From positions 1 to 64,000 of the forward strand of contig NZ_CP090097.1 of assembly GCF_021391675.1 (NCBI RefSeq): DNA of 64,000 bases. Reading direction: 5' to 3'. Position 1 is the stretch's first letter. Each line of letters starts with the position of its first letter. Shown piece by piece: positions 27,098 to 36,482 of this stretch. The position numbers and the translations under genes are program-made. The notes under the pieces were generated by a model. That model was not told the origin of the DNA, searched no databases, and was given only the letters and a program-made list of their open reading frames with translations. Source of the stretch: Neorhizobium galegae (GTDB taxonomy: Bacteria; Pseudomonadota; Alphaproteobacteria; Rhizobiales; Rhizobiaceae).

Positions 27098-29154
27098 TGG
27101 TTGGCAACATCAAGTCTCGTGCGGCAGAAACCCTCGAACAACGGCTGATGCGTTTTTTCCTGCGCCGCATCCGCCGCCTGGCCATTCTCGATCTTTATGC
27201 CAGCGCCGCGAACGTCGAGCTACTGGACATGCACACGATTGGCGAATTCGGTGAGGCGAAAACCAACCTCTGGGTCGCCGCAGACCCATGCGATCTTCTG
27301 ACCGGCGATCCGGAGCGGGATCGCCGGGTCCTCGCCCGCTTGCTGAAATCCTCACAAACGGGTTCGCAGGCCGATGGCGGCGAGAATGACCCGGCAGATC
27401 GGATCGTCGGCATCCCTTATGAGCCGGATACGGCCAACGAGACGCCGGCACGGCGTGCAATCGTCTCCGCTGCTCGCCCTTTCAACCATATCGATCCCGT
27501 GCGTCCCGTGAGAGGCGACGCGTCCGACAGTCGAGCAGTATTGTCACTGGTCCGTTCATTCCTGCCGTCGCCGGATGTCAACAAGGTTGCGGTCGCCTTG
27601 CTCGTTGCGCGCGCCGCCGGATCAAGTCTGGCGGGAATAGCCGATTTTCTGGACGCTCTGTCGCAACCCGACCCCTTCATCCTGATCAAGGCACCGGTCG
27701 GTGGGTTTGAGCATCGGTTTGGCCAGGCATTGGAGGAGGGCGTTATCGTTCCCTTCTGGGCAAAGCTCGCGGATCTGTTTCACTTGATTTCGCTTTCCAA
27801 CCGCTATGACGAAAAGCGGACGGCCAAGAAACGCCGAAAGGTCGCGGCCGCCTCGGGCAAGGCCATCGCAAAATCGAAGGAAACGATGGTGCGCCGGCAG
27901 ATCAGCAATGTTTTGTGCGAAACGCATCTGCCGGTGATAATCGCGGACGAAACCGAAGCGGCGCTGATGTCCGGTATTGTCGAGACAGCCGATCTGGTCC
28001 TGGAATGCGGACCGCTTGATGAAGACATTCTCGCTTCGCTGTTGTCGATCTGCTGCGGCATCCCGGTTCACGAGACACTCGAGCAGTTCCGCCAGACACC
28101 ATTCGATCTGTCGCGTCTGCATATCGACGATCTGACATTGGCAGTCCGGCCAGGGCGCTCTGTCGAGACCATCCTCACCGCGCTTGAAATTCTGGCCCGC
28201 CCGATCACCAGTGAGGACGAAGCAAGCGGCGGCAGTGACACGGATGACCGCAAGAGTGGAGGGGGCAAGCGTAAGGGCACGGACACACAGGTCTCCGTCG
28301 ATATCATCCAGCCCGACGCGGTCACCGTGGAGCAAGAACCAGCCACAAGCCTTGGTTCGATCAGCTCGTCTGCGGGACTTGTCCGCAAACGAGCTGCTCC
28401 GACACTTCGTGTCGAAACGCTGGCCGGTTATGGAGATGCGACATCTTGGGCGATGGATCTCAAGGCGGACCTCGTTGAATGGCGGGCAGGAGAGATCGGC
28501 TGGGGCGACATGAGCACCAAACTTTTGTTGTCCGGTCCGCCCGGGACGGGCAAGACGACGTTTGCACGGGCATTGTGCAATTCGCTGAAGGTGCCGCTGG
28601 TGATCAGTTCGGTCACGTCATGGCTCGAGCCCGGATATCTCGGCGATGTGCTGCAGCGCATGTCGGCGGCATTCAAGACAGCGCGAGCGAACGCTCCGTG
28701 CATCCTGCTCGTCGATGAGCTGGATGGCATCGGCAGCCGGGCAGGGGGCGGCGATCGTAATCGGTCCTATGACGATTACTGGACCTCCCTGGTCAATAGC
28801 CTGCTGGAATTGCTCGACGGTGCCCTGAAATCGGAAGGCGTGATCGTCGTCGCGGCAACGAACTTCCCCGACCGGATCGATCCGGCGCTGTTGCGCTCGG
28901 GGCGGCTGGAGAAGCACATCGTTATCCCGATGCCCGATGTCGATGCGCTGACAGGCATTCTGGCACATCATCTCGGCGCCGATCTCGAAAGTGTTCTGGC
29001 CACTGTACCGGCGGCAATCCCCAAAGCCCGATTGCGGCCAGCCGCGCCGAGAAACGCTATTCCTCTCAAACAGCGCCGCACACCGTCTGCGGATGCGGCA
29101 GACCCGGACAACGGCAACGACATCGACCAGAACAGGAGGCCCCTCCGTGACTGA
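27094..29154 (+). CDS. FtsH-like AAA ATPase lacking its own lid and protease
   Basis: 686 residues. Residues 1-400 are an unrecognised helical region with no FtsH-type membrane anchor. The AAA core begins near 440: Walker A GPPGTGKTT (481-489), Walker B LLVDELDGIG (DELD 541-544), then VIVVAATNFPDRIDPALLR and SGRLEKH, the second region of homology. The FtsH-type lid (GxTGADIERLVREAR) is not in this protein but at the start of the next one, so the ATPase and its lid/protease are split across two coupled genes. It probably unfolds substrates for the peptidase. Confidence 0.8.
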   Translation: MMVGNIKSRAAETLEQRLMRFFLRRIRRLAILDLYASAANVELLDMHTIGEFGEAKTNLWVAADPCDLLTGDPERDRRVLARLLKSSQTGSQADGGENDPADRIVGIPYEPDTANETPARRAIVSAARPFNHIDPVRPVRGDASDSRAVLSLVRSFLPSPDVNKVAVALLVARAAGSSLAGIADFLDALSQPDPFILIKAPVGGFEHRFGQALEEGVIVPFWAKLADLFHLISLSNRYDEKRTAKKRRKVAAASGKAIAKSKETMVRRQISNVLCETHLPVIIADETEAALMSGIVETADLVLECGPLDEDILASLLSICCGIPVHETLEQFRQTPFDLSRLHIDDLTLAVRPGRSVETILTALEILARPITSEDEASGGSDTDDRKSGGGKRKGTDTQVSVDIIQPDAVTVEQEPATSLGSISSSAGLVRKRAAPTLRVETLAGYGDATSWAMDLKADLVEWRAGEIGWGDMSTKLLLSGPPGTGKTTFARALCNSLKVPLVISSVTSWLEPGYLGDVLQRMSAAFKTARANAPCILLVDELDGIGSRAGGGDRNRSYDDYWTSLVNSLLELLDGALKSEGVIVVAATNFPDRIDPALLRSGRLEKHIVIPMPDVDALTGILAHHLGADLESVLATVPAAIPKARLRPAAPRNAIPLKQRRTPSADAADPDNGNDIDQNRRPLRD

Positions 29155-29893
29155 TATGACCAGATCGACATATGCCGGACTGCGGCCGCTTGCGGTCCGA
29201 GCCCTGGGACAGACCGGAGCCGATATCGAGCGGCTGGTGCGCGAAGCCCGCCAGTCTGCCAGACGGCAAAAACGACCGCTGACGTGGCAGGACATCGATA
29301 TCGCGCTTCAGGGTAGACACAAGCGGATGCCTGACGATGTCCTCTGGCGTGTCTGCCTGCATGAAGCGGGACATGCTATTGCCTGGTCGCTACTGGGGGT
29401 CGGCGAGTTGTTGTCCGTCACCGTCGGCGCAGAAAATCTCGGACAGGTGCTGACGCGCCGCAGAAACGACATGGCTCAGACCGAGAGCTGGCTGACGCAA
29501 ACGTTGGCCTGCCTTCTTGCGGGGAGGGTGAGCGAACGGTTGATCCTTGGCGATGTGGTTGCCGGAGCCGGCGGCGACGATACGAGCGATCTGGCCCAGG
29601 CGACGGATTATGCGCTGGCGGCCGAGACTAGGCTCGGGTTTTCCAGTGTCAATCCGCTTCTCTATCGCAATCCCTCCGGCAGTCTCGATCTGCTGAGCCT
29701 CGATCGTGAACTGGCGGCAAGAGTCAACGAGCGCCTGATCTCAGGCGAGACATTGGCGTTGGAGCTGTTGACGAGCCACCGGGATGATTTGCTTGAGATT
29801 GCCGGCCGGTTGCAGGAGAGGGGTGTCATGGAGGGGCGCGAGATCCGGCAGATGCTTGGGCTGGCAGAACCAGGAATGCCGGAACCAGAATGA
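29147..29893 (+). CDS. M41 (FtsH-type) zinc peptidase with AAA lid segment
   Basis: 248 residues from a GTG with AGGAGG 7 nt upstream, overlapping the ATPase stop. Residues about 10-50 (LGQTGADIERLVREARQSAR, RPLTWQDIDIAL) match the FtsH lid. Then CLHEAGHAIAW provides the zinc site (HEAGH, 72-76), and GAGGDDTSDLAQATDYAL supplies the third ligand Asp at the place of FtsH's TTGASNDL. No membrane segment is obvious, so a soluble two-subunit protease is likely. Confidence 0.85.
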   Translation: MTDMTRSTYAGLRPLAVRALGQTGADIERLVREARQSARRQKRPLTWQDIDIALQGRHKRMPDDVLWRVCLHEAGHAIAWSLLGVGELLSVTVGAENLGQVLTRRRNDMAQTESWLTQTLACLLAGRVSERLILGDVVAGAGGDDTSDLAQATDYALAAETRLGFSSVNPLLYRNPSGSLDLLSLDRELAARVNERLISGETLALELLTSHRDDLLEIAGRLQERGVMEGREIRQMLGLAEPGMPEPE

Positions 29894-29923
29894 GCTGCTT
29901 GTCGTCCGAAGGCTGCAGAACCA

Positions 29924-30091
29924 CGATTCTAGATAACGGAACGTCGATTCAAAACTCGGCGTCTTCGCTTCGAAACTCCGGATTTTCGATTCTCGCCACA
30001 TTGTAATCGATTCAGAAGTCTGCAGTTTCGATTCAGAGCGCGCAATCATCGATTCCGATCGGAAGATTTGCGATTCCGACGGCATCGACAA
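29924..30091. repeat. Array of eight CGATTC motifs at exact 21-bp spacing
   Basis: CGATTC begins at 29924, 29945, 29966 (as CGCTTC), 29987, 30008, 30029, 30050 and 30071; bases between are not conserved except for an A/T-rich run before each motif. Seven copies contain GATTC, a GANTC site (CcrM target in alphaproteobacteria). A 21-bp step is two helical turns. It starts 31 bp after the peptidase stop. Confidence 0.85.
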
Positions 30092-30309
30092 AGCTGCGCT
30101 AGGGATCGAGCCTCCGGCCGGACACGGGTATGGTCTAGGCGAGAGTTGGCATTGCCGGCAAGGAACAGCTCGTTGCCTGACAGTGAACCGCAACGTCATC
30201 CGAATTGCGCGAAACGCAAAGCAGGCTGCGCCCAGTCTCCGGCACACTCTCGGCACTTCGAGGTAACTTGCAGGCAAATCGACAGACATCATCACAATTT
30301 ACCCTGACG

Positions 30310-30372
30310 CGATTCCAGACACAGAATTTGCGATTCAAAGCTCGAGACCGTCGATTCCTGAGGGCGGAATGG
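30310..30372. repeat. Second CGATTC array, three copies at 21-bp spacing
   Basis: CGATTC begins at 30310, 30331 and 30352, each holding a GANTC site. Its phase is independent of the first array. The 240 bp between the arrays and the 140 bp after show no gene. Confidence 0.75.
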
Positions 30373-30518
30373 TGCCGTGCCATCGGTGCGCGGTCCGCCG
30401 CCTTGGGCGAGACACCAGCTCCGGTCATCGTGCTTGAGAGATTTTAAAGGCGGTCTCGCTATAGCGGGGGCAGAGCAATATGGCGTGATCCTCAACCAGC
30501 TGTCGGAGACCTCAAGGC

Positions 30519-30875
30519 ATGCCCGTCAAATCGAAACGGACGAAGGCCGCCGAGCAGCGGAGCCGACAGAAGGGCGTGCGCGACAAGGCCAAGGACCTGC
30601 GCCGACCGACACGTGACGATGTCGCCCGGATGCTTTTGTGGAAAACGATCTCGGATGGTCACAAGAGCGGAGATGTGGCAGGCCCATCCTTCCTCGAAGA
30701 GGTCGCAAGGGATATCGTCATTGGTCTGGAGGCCCAAGGTTTTGACGAGCGCGAAAGCTATGACGTCATCGACGGCTTGATCCGTAAATACGCCGATGGC
30801 CTGTTTCCGTTTCGGCCCAAGCGTCACCTCAAACGCAACGAGCCTGGCGAACCCGGCGGCGATCCATCCAGGTGA
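30519..30875 (+). CDS. Small basic hypothetical protein
   Basis: 118 residues. Very basic start (MPVKSKRTKAAEQRSRQKGV), then a helical segment (RDDVARMLLWKTISDGHKSG, VARDIVIGLEAQGFD) and a basic tail. AAGG lies close before the ATG. No family recognised; the composition fits a nucleic-acid-binding accessory protein. It follows the GANTC arrays directly. Confidence 0.55.
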   Translation: MPVKSKRTKAAEQRSRQKGVRDKAKDLRRPTRDDVARMLLWKTISDGHKSGDVAGPSFLEEVARDIVIGLEAQGFDERESYDVIDGLIRKYADGLFPFRPKRHLKRNEPGEPGGDPSR

Positions 30876-31052
30876 ACTCTCGAAGGGCAGGGCTCCCCGC
30901 TTTGATCCGGTGAGGTTCACGTCATCGTATTTCCCGGCTTGCAAGAGCCGTCCATCCTGACGGCCGCAAGTCCTGTCCATGCAAACGACGTTCGCTATAA
31001 AATGGCGTATTCCCCCCATTACTCCCTACAACGACGTTTGCGCTAGAATCGA

Positions 31053-31361
31053 TTATTTTGAGCTCTGCGCCCTGAACGGAGCCGGCATTGAGGGAAGGAG
31101 CGCGCCTCCAGTCGGGCTGCCGGTATCACGGTAGCCTCGACGTCGTTTAGCGTCAGCGCATCGCGCTACGTCGTAAATCGCGTCAGCCACCGATCGCTGG
31201 ACAAGACTGACGCGACGTCCATCGCTGCCAATCCGGCCCCAGCGCCGCACTGCGAGAATGTCGCCGAACAGGTCGATCTCCACCGAGACATGATAGAAGC
31301 GCGCCATATTTTTGCGCTGATCGATCCGCTCGAGATAGATGGAGGCAAGGTTGATATCCAT
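31053..31361 (-). CDS. WGR-domain protein
   Basis: About 102 residues from ATG 31361 (a TTG at 31397 would add 12). It is essentially a lone WGR domain: YLERIDQRKNMARFYHVSVE, LFGDILAVRRWGRIGSDGR. WGR domains bind nucleic acids in PARPs and in bacterial regulators; small stand-alone WGR proteins are common on rhizobial plasmids. A perfect inverted repeat (31404-31435) lies just upstream. Confidence 0.8.
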   Translation of the reverse strand: MDINLASIYLERIDQRKNMARFYHVSVEIDLFGDILAVRRWGRIGSDGRRVSLVQRSVADAIYDVARCADAKRRRGYRDTGSPTGGALLPSMPAPFRAQSSK

Positions 31362-31403
31362 CTCGCTAATGTCGGCGGTCAGGCGCACTCCGTCCAACGA
31401 CTA

Positions 31404-31435
31404 ATATGAATCGATCATAAGAAACCGATTCATAT
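31404..31435. promoter_or_regulatory. Inverted repeat with two GANTC sites upstream of the WGR gene
   Basis: ATATGAATCG (31404-31413) and CGATTCATAT (31426-31435), perfect 10-bp arms, 12-bp spacer. Each arm ends in the same CGATTC motif as the arrays at 29.9-30.4 kb. Confidence 0.6.
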
Positions 31436-31580
31436 CTGCGATGCAAACGGTAGATTCGGCGATCGTTCACGGTGCCCTGGCCAAGCAAGACCGGCATATG
31501 AACATCGGAGATATATGTCGCCAGCATCACGAGGGTAGGCGACCAAGGTGGGACATATTGTTAATCAGTGTTAGTTATCA

Positions 31581-32707
31581 GCTGTGAGTTCATGCTGAAC
31601 CGCGACTTGCGGGGCTGCCCAAGCTAACCGGCGTGTCTCATCTGAGCGAGCAGTTTTTTGCGAAAGACTTCGGCTGGCGTTCGATAGCCAAGACATTTGC
31701 GCGGTGTCGCATTGAGCCGATTGCAGATCTCGATCAGATCGGCGTCTGTGACCGACAGTGGATCGACCTCTCTCGAAAGCCATTTCCTTACCCTGCCGTT
31801 GGTGTTCTCGACCGTGCCCTTCTGCCAGGGTGATTGTGGATCGCAGAACCACGTTTGGGTGCCGATGCTGGCCTGGAGATACGGCCAGTCGGTGAACTCC
31901 GTCCCGCGGTCGAAGGTGATCGAACGGCGGGCAAGATGGGGCAGGGACTGCAGGGCTTGTATGAGGCCGTCCATAACAGGCCGGGACTGCCGATCATTGT
32001 TGCGCAGAAAGATCGCAAAGCGGCTGACCCGCTCGACAAGCGACGTCACATTGGCCTTTCCGAACTTCTTGCGGAACTGGATCAGATCGCATTCCCAATG
32101 GCCGAACTGCTTGCGATCGGCAACGACGTCTGGGCGGCGCAGGATGTTCAAGTCCGGGCTAAACCGTTGGCCGTGCTTGCGTCTGGCGTGTCGTGGTCTG
32201 CGCCTGGCACGATGCTCCGGCAAATGCCGCCACAGCTTGATGGCATGGCCGTCGGCCGAATAGGCGAACTTGTAGATCGTCTCATGGCTCACCGAGATCG
32301 GATGACGTTCCAGCCGCATTCGACCGGCGATCTGCTGCGGTGACCAGCCGTGCACGATGCGCTCGATCACCGATTGTCGAACGTGTGAGAAGCGCGCAAG
32401 CTTCCGCAGCTTCGCACGACGTTCGCAAGCCATCTCATGCGCCGTCACGCAATAATAGCCGCTGAGATCGGGTATCTGCTTGTCGACGAACATATTGCGT
32501 CTGACTTCACGAAAGATCGTCGAACGATGTCGTCCGAGCTTCTCGGCGATGACCGCGACACTGAGGCCAGCCGTCCTCCAGCGAGCAATCTTACGGCGTT
32601 CGTCCAATCCAATCTGGGAATAGGTGCGTCTCATTGCGTCTTCCTTGCGGAGTGATAACCCATTGGCATCATTCGCAAGTCGCACTTCATCCTTGAACCC
32701 ACCCAGC
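31581..32707 (-). mobile_element. IS30-family element with 9-bp flanking direct repeat
   Basis: Terminal inverted repeats: left GCTGTGAGTTCATGCTGAAC...GCGACTTGCG, right (reversed) GCTGGGTGGGTTCAAGGATG...GCGACTTGCG. TAGTTATCA flanks both sides (31572-31580 and 32708-32716). One intact transposase gene. Confidence 0.8.
31624..32634 (-). CDS. IS30-family transposase
   Basis: About 336 residues from MRRTYSQIGLDERRKIARWR. N-terminal HTH (GLSVAVIAEKLGRHRSTIFR) and DDE core: HWECDLIQF (Asp), ITFDRGTEFTD (Asp) and GTVENTNGRVRKWL (Glu). All catalytic residues are present and the frame is intact, so the element may still move. Confidence 0.92.
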   Translation of the reverse strand: MRRTYSQIGLDERRKIARWRTAGLSVAVIAEKLGRHRSTIFREVRRNMFVDKQIPDLSGYYCVTAHEMACERRAKLRKLARFSHVRQSVIERIVHGWSPQQIAGRMRLERHPISVSHETIYKFAYSADGHAIKLWRHLPEHRARRRPRHARRKHGQRFSPDLNILRRPDVVADRKQFGHWECDLIQFRKKFGKANVTSLVERVSRFAIFLRNNDRQSRPVMDGLIQALQSLPHLARRSITFDRGTEFTDWPYLQASIGTQTWFCDPQSPWQKGTVENTNGRVRKWLSREVDPLSVTDADLIEICNRLNATPRKCLGYRTPAEVFRKKLLAQMRHAG

Positions 32708-32819
32708 TAGTTATCAAACCTCAGATAATAAGTATTATGGAACCGGAATATTCTAGGTTCCAATCGCCTCGTAGGCCTCGGCGATCTGTCGGATGGAGGC
32801 GACTTAGAGTGCGTCCATT

Positions 32820-32990
32820 TTACTCGGGGTCATACCCGCAGGATTTGAAGTAGTTGGCGCATTCCTGCTGCTCAAACATGGTGACGACCTGTCCGACCGT
32901 GTCCCACAGCGCCTCAACCGTTCGCTCGGCTTTGGCGCGCAAGATTGCTTTCAGCTTGGCGAATACCTTCTCGATTGATGGTGTGGATGG
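32820..32990 (-). pseudogene. IS630-family transposase C-terminal fragment
   Basis: The minus frame reads IEKVFAKLKAILRAKAERTV, EALWDTVGQVVTMFEQQECA, NYFKSCGYDPE then stop: the end of an IS630 transposase. It is cut at about 32990 where IS110 sequence begins. Confidence 0.7.
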
Positions 32991-33058
32991 CTCCTGCTTC
33001 CGCCGGCGTATTCCGGCATAGTTTGGTTGTCATCGTCTCTAAAAAATGGGAGCCTTCC

Positions 33059-34086
33059 ATGTCTGATCTTGCTACCGTTGGAATTGACTGACAATTGACC
33101 TCGCGAAGGACGTCTTTCAGATCCATGGCATCTATATCAATGGCCGAGTTCTCATCCGCCGCCAGCTCCGCCGTAGCCAGTTGCTCGCATTTTTTAAGAA
33201 GCGCTCCCCTTGCTTAATCGGTATGGAGACCTGCTCGGGCGCTCACGACTGGGGCCGCAAACTTCAGGAGATGGGGCATGACGTCCGGTTGATGCCGCCG
33301 GCTTATGTTAAGCCCTACGTAAAGCGCGGAAAGACAGACGCTGCGGATGCGGCCGCTATTTGCGAGGCTGTCGCACGCCCATCGATGCGCTTTGTCGCCG
33401 TTAAGAGCGAAGCATGTTCATCGGTCCTTGTCCTGCACCGTACACGGGACTTTCTTGTCCGCCAGCGAACTCAGATCGGCAATGCGATCCGCGGTCATAT
33501 GGCGGAATTTGGCGTCATCGCGGTGAAGGGTGTTCAAAATGTCGATTGACTGAGGGAGCAACTGGGCCAGCTGCCGAGAGTGGCGCGAACATCGCTCGAT
33601 TTACTCTTCGATCAACTCAACGAGACGAACAAGCGGATTGACCAGTTGGCTGGCGAGATCGAGGACGCTCACGACCAAGACGAGACAAGCCAGCGACTGG
33701 CTACAATCCCAGGGGTCGGAATACTTTCGGCGACCGCTATCGCAGCAACAACACCCGATGTCAGCAATTTTGACTCCGCGAGAGACTATGCAGCCTGGCT
33801 CAGCCTAACACCAAAACCGCACTCGACTGGCGGCAAACAGAACGTCGGGTGGATCTCAAAGATGGGAAATCGGTATATTCGACGATTGCTGTATCTTGGA
33901 GCCATGCCGCAGATCATGCTCAGACGCCGGCTCAAGCGGGAGCCGGGATCGGACTGGCTGTCGAGCATGCTTCTGCGGAAGAAGACGAAAGTCGCCGCCA
34001 TTGCCTTGGCACATCGGATGGCAAGAACAATTTTCGCCGTCCTTCGGGACGGCACGCGTTACGGATCGCAGGCTGCAACCGCCTGA
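33059..34086 (+). pseudogene. IS110-family transposase, broken in two places
   Basis: The reading starts MSDLATVGID, then an 11-nt insertion (TGACAATTGAC, repeating the adjacent ATTGAC) shifts the frame before LAKDVFQIHGIYINGRVLIR. The N-terminal RuvC-like domain continues (CLIGMETCSGAHDWGRKLQE, KRGKTDAADAAAI) to a TGA at 33547-33549. The C-terminal Tnp domain (RLATIPGVGILSATAIAATT, LTPKPHSTGGKQNVGWISKM) is open to 34086. Inactive as read. Confidence 0.85.
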
Positions 34087-34562
34087 ACGCTCCAGGAATG
34101 GTCAGGGCAACGTGAGGTGATGGCGAACAAGCGGAGACGAAGAACCAGGACACCCCGATCAATCCGAAGCTCTCCGAGCGCGCTCGATTGAGTGGGACCT
34201 GTTCTCCAAGCGGACATTCATCAGGGCGCGCAGCGTCTCGCTGCATATCTAGACGCCGTATACATGGCCGCAACCGACCTGTTTACCGGAACCGATCGTA
34301 TCCTTGACTCGCAGGAGCCATCCATACATGGCAGCACGGGCGATATCGGCGGCGCCACCAACGCCGACCGAGGCGATCACCGCGCCGTGCCAGAACGCGT
34401 TTCGCTTAGCAGCCTTGCGGGCCGTCGCCTCGTGCGCTTTCAGGTCGGCGCGGCGGGCGTCCGAAATCCTCGTGCGCTTTTCATTGCAGGCCACGCGAAA
34501 GTGCTCGCGGTTCACTCCGCCTAGAAAATTCGTCTTGAAACAGAGTCTATCTCGAAAATGCT
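34087..34562. other. Gap with one doubtful small gene
   Basis: A minus-strand frame 34249-34515 (88 codons: MNREHFRVACNEKRTRISDA, NAFWHGAVIASVGVGGAADI) has plausible composition but a weak start and no recognised family. Nothing else is visible. Confidence 0.3.
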
Positions 34563-36482
34563 CTAACGAGCAGCCCTGATCAGTCTCTCAGCAAGTCCTG
34601 TCTTTCGAGCGATGATCTCTGATCCCTGATAGGAAAGGTGGCCGCTGTCCCGGTAGAGGAATTTACCATCGATCTCAGTTCTGCATTTTGTGTCGTCGCA
34701 GAGAAAGTCGTGGTAAGAGACAACCTCGACGTCAGCTTTCACGGCGACCTGGTTTAAGAGATCGAGAGTGCGGGATCGCATCCGGCGGTAATCGATGACA
34801 TCGATTTTGCAATCACTGTGCCGCCCGAGCATAAGACCTCCACTCACCTTTCGCTCAAGGCAATCGCCGATATCGAAGCCTGCGACTGGCGGGGGAGCAA
34901 CTATGACCACTCGCCTGCCCAAAGCACGAACTGCCTCGACGAGAGACTTGATACCCTCAATGGCTTCATCTACCGAAGTTTCAACTTCCGTGAATGTCCC
35001 GTCACGCCTCTTAAGCAGCATGAAGTCTTTGGAGTCAGGGGCGTCAAATGGACTCGAAATGACAACGGTCCTTATCTCCGGCCGATTTTTCAGGATATCC
35101 AAAACACTGTCATTGAAGCGGATACAGTCCTCACCGGAGGAGGGAGACAGTGCGCGCTTGGAGAAGGCAGCAACGCCGATGGCGGGGGAGCACCCGCTCA
35201 TTGTGAGCTGAGCCAGGCCGGCCTCTCCGACCGTTTTGGCCAAGCCAGAAACCAGTGCCATGGCAAATGAATCGCCCCAGACCAGCAATTCGGGGCTGTC
35301 CGTCGTCTGGCAAGCCTCCGGGATGCCCTGAGGACGCGATCCAGATGTGAGATCACATGCCCTTGCCAGGCCGTAATTGATCCGTCGGCTCTCGGAAAAG
35401 CCACCCTTACTTTCGGCTGCGCCAATGTCGACTGACAGTGCGAAGCCGAGAAGAACCGTTGCGGCAACGAGTCCTGAGGCCATCCGTCCACGAGATGCAA
35501 CGAATCCCTGCTGGAACGGCTTTTCCACGAAACGGTGAAGAACTAAGCTCGCTACAACTGAGAAGGCAACGGCCGCATAGATCGCAAGCGCAGGAGGCTC
35601 TTCCAGCCAAGCAGCCCGCACATATACAAGCACCGGCCAATGGATCAGATAGAGCGAGTACGAGATATCCCCAATCCTTGCCATGCTTCGAACCGCCACA
35701 TTATCCCTGCTGGGCGACAGCAGGAGGATCAGGGTTGCCAAGCAGACCAAAGCGGCATCCACGATCGGGTTCTGCAAACCAGAAGGTCCAAAGGGAATAA
35801 GGAGGATAAGCACGAGCGCCGGGAGGCGCAGCGCCGCAAACTTGGCAGCCACGCGAGCGCTGGCGGGAAGCAATGCCCCGAGTGAACCAATCGCTATTTC
35901 CCAAAAGCGGGTCGGCAAAAGATAAAATGCAGCGGATGGGTCGCGAAAGGCCACGTAGAGACACAGCGCCAGGCTGGCAACCAGGAGCGAACTAACGGCT
36001 GTGAGCCACCATCTCTTGGGAGCCAAGGCCAAGAAAGCAGGAAGCAGCAGATAACACTGTTCTTCGACAGCGAGCGACCAGAAATGCAGGAGAGGCTTCG
36101 TTTCGGCGGATCCGCCGAAATAGTCCGCCTGAGTCCAGAGAACGATGTTGCTGGTGAATGTGAGCGCCCCGAGGACCTGAGTTCGGAAGTCCCCCAGGCC
36201 CACATCTGTCAGGAAGAAGGGTGCAGCGATCGTCGTGAGCGCAATGACCACATAGGCGGCGGGCAACAGACGCTTCGCACGACGATAATAGAATTCCCAA
36301 AAGCTGAACCGTGCCTGCTCAAGCTCGGTAGAGATGAGGCCGGTGATCAGAAAGCCCGAAATTACGAAGAAAATATCAACGCCGAGATAACCAAACGGCG
36401 CGACTTGGGTATGATAAAAGACAACCAGCAGGGCAGATAGACCCCGCAAGGCATGGACATCGGCTCGAAAGTCTCGCGGCAT
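34563..36482 (-). CDS. OafA/YrhL-type O-acyltransferase with C-terminal SGNH domain, nod-box linked
   Basis: 639 residues. The N-terminal half is an acyltransferase-3 membrane domain: RADVHALRGLSALLVVFYH (family Arg/His), GYLGVDIFFVISGFLITGLI, FWEFYYRRAKRLLPA, LLHFWSLAVEEQCYLLLP and about ten hydrophobic helices. From about 395 an SGNH domain follows: LLVWGDSFAMALV (Ser block) and YRDSGHLSYQGSEI (Asp/His block). Such OafB-like enzymes move acetyl groups across the inner membrane onto sugars. A nod box (36713-36759) points at it, so the substrate may be Nod factor or a flavonoid-induced surface polysaccharide. It is unlike NodX or NolL in size. Confidence 0.85.
   Translation of the reverse strand: MPRDFRADVHALRGLSALLVVFYHTQVAPFGYLGVDIFFVISGFLITGLISTELEQARFSFWEFYYRRAKRLLPAAYVVIALTTIAAPFFLTDVGLGDFRTQVLGALTFTSNIVLWTQADYFGGSAETKPLLHFWSLAVEEQCYLLLPAFLALAPKRWWLTAVSSLLVASLALCLYVAFRDPSAAFYLLPTRFWEIAIGSLGALLPASARVAAKFAALRLPALVLILLIPFGPSGLQNPIVDAALVCLATLILLLSPSRDNVAVRSMARIGDISYSLYLIHWPVLVYVRAAWLEEPPALAIYAAVAFSVVASLVLHRFVEKPFQQGFVASRGRMASGLVAATVLLGFALSVDIGAAESKGGFSESRRINYGLARACDLTSGSRPQGIPEACQTTDSPELLVWGDSFAMALVSGLAKTVGEAGLAQLTMSGCSPAIGVAAFSKRALSPSSGEDCIRFNDSVLDILKNRPEIRTVVISSPFDAPDSKDFMLLKRRDGTFTEVETSVDEAIEGIKSLVEAVRALGRRVVIVAPPPVAGFDIGDCLERKVSGGLMLGRHSDCKIDVIDYRRMRSRTLDLLNQVAVKADVEVVSYHDFLCDDTKCRTEIDGKFLYRDSGHLSYQGSEIIARKTGLAERLIRAAR

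Noticed and set aside
29741..30295. Minus-strand frame with a heptad SES/FES repeat
   Set aside because: The 7-residue periodicity is a by-product of the 21-bp DNA array; the frame overlaps the peptidase gene.
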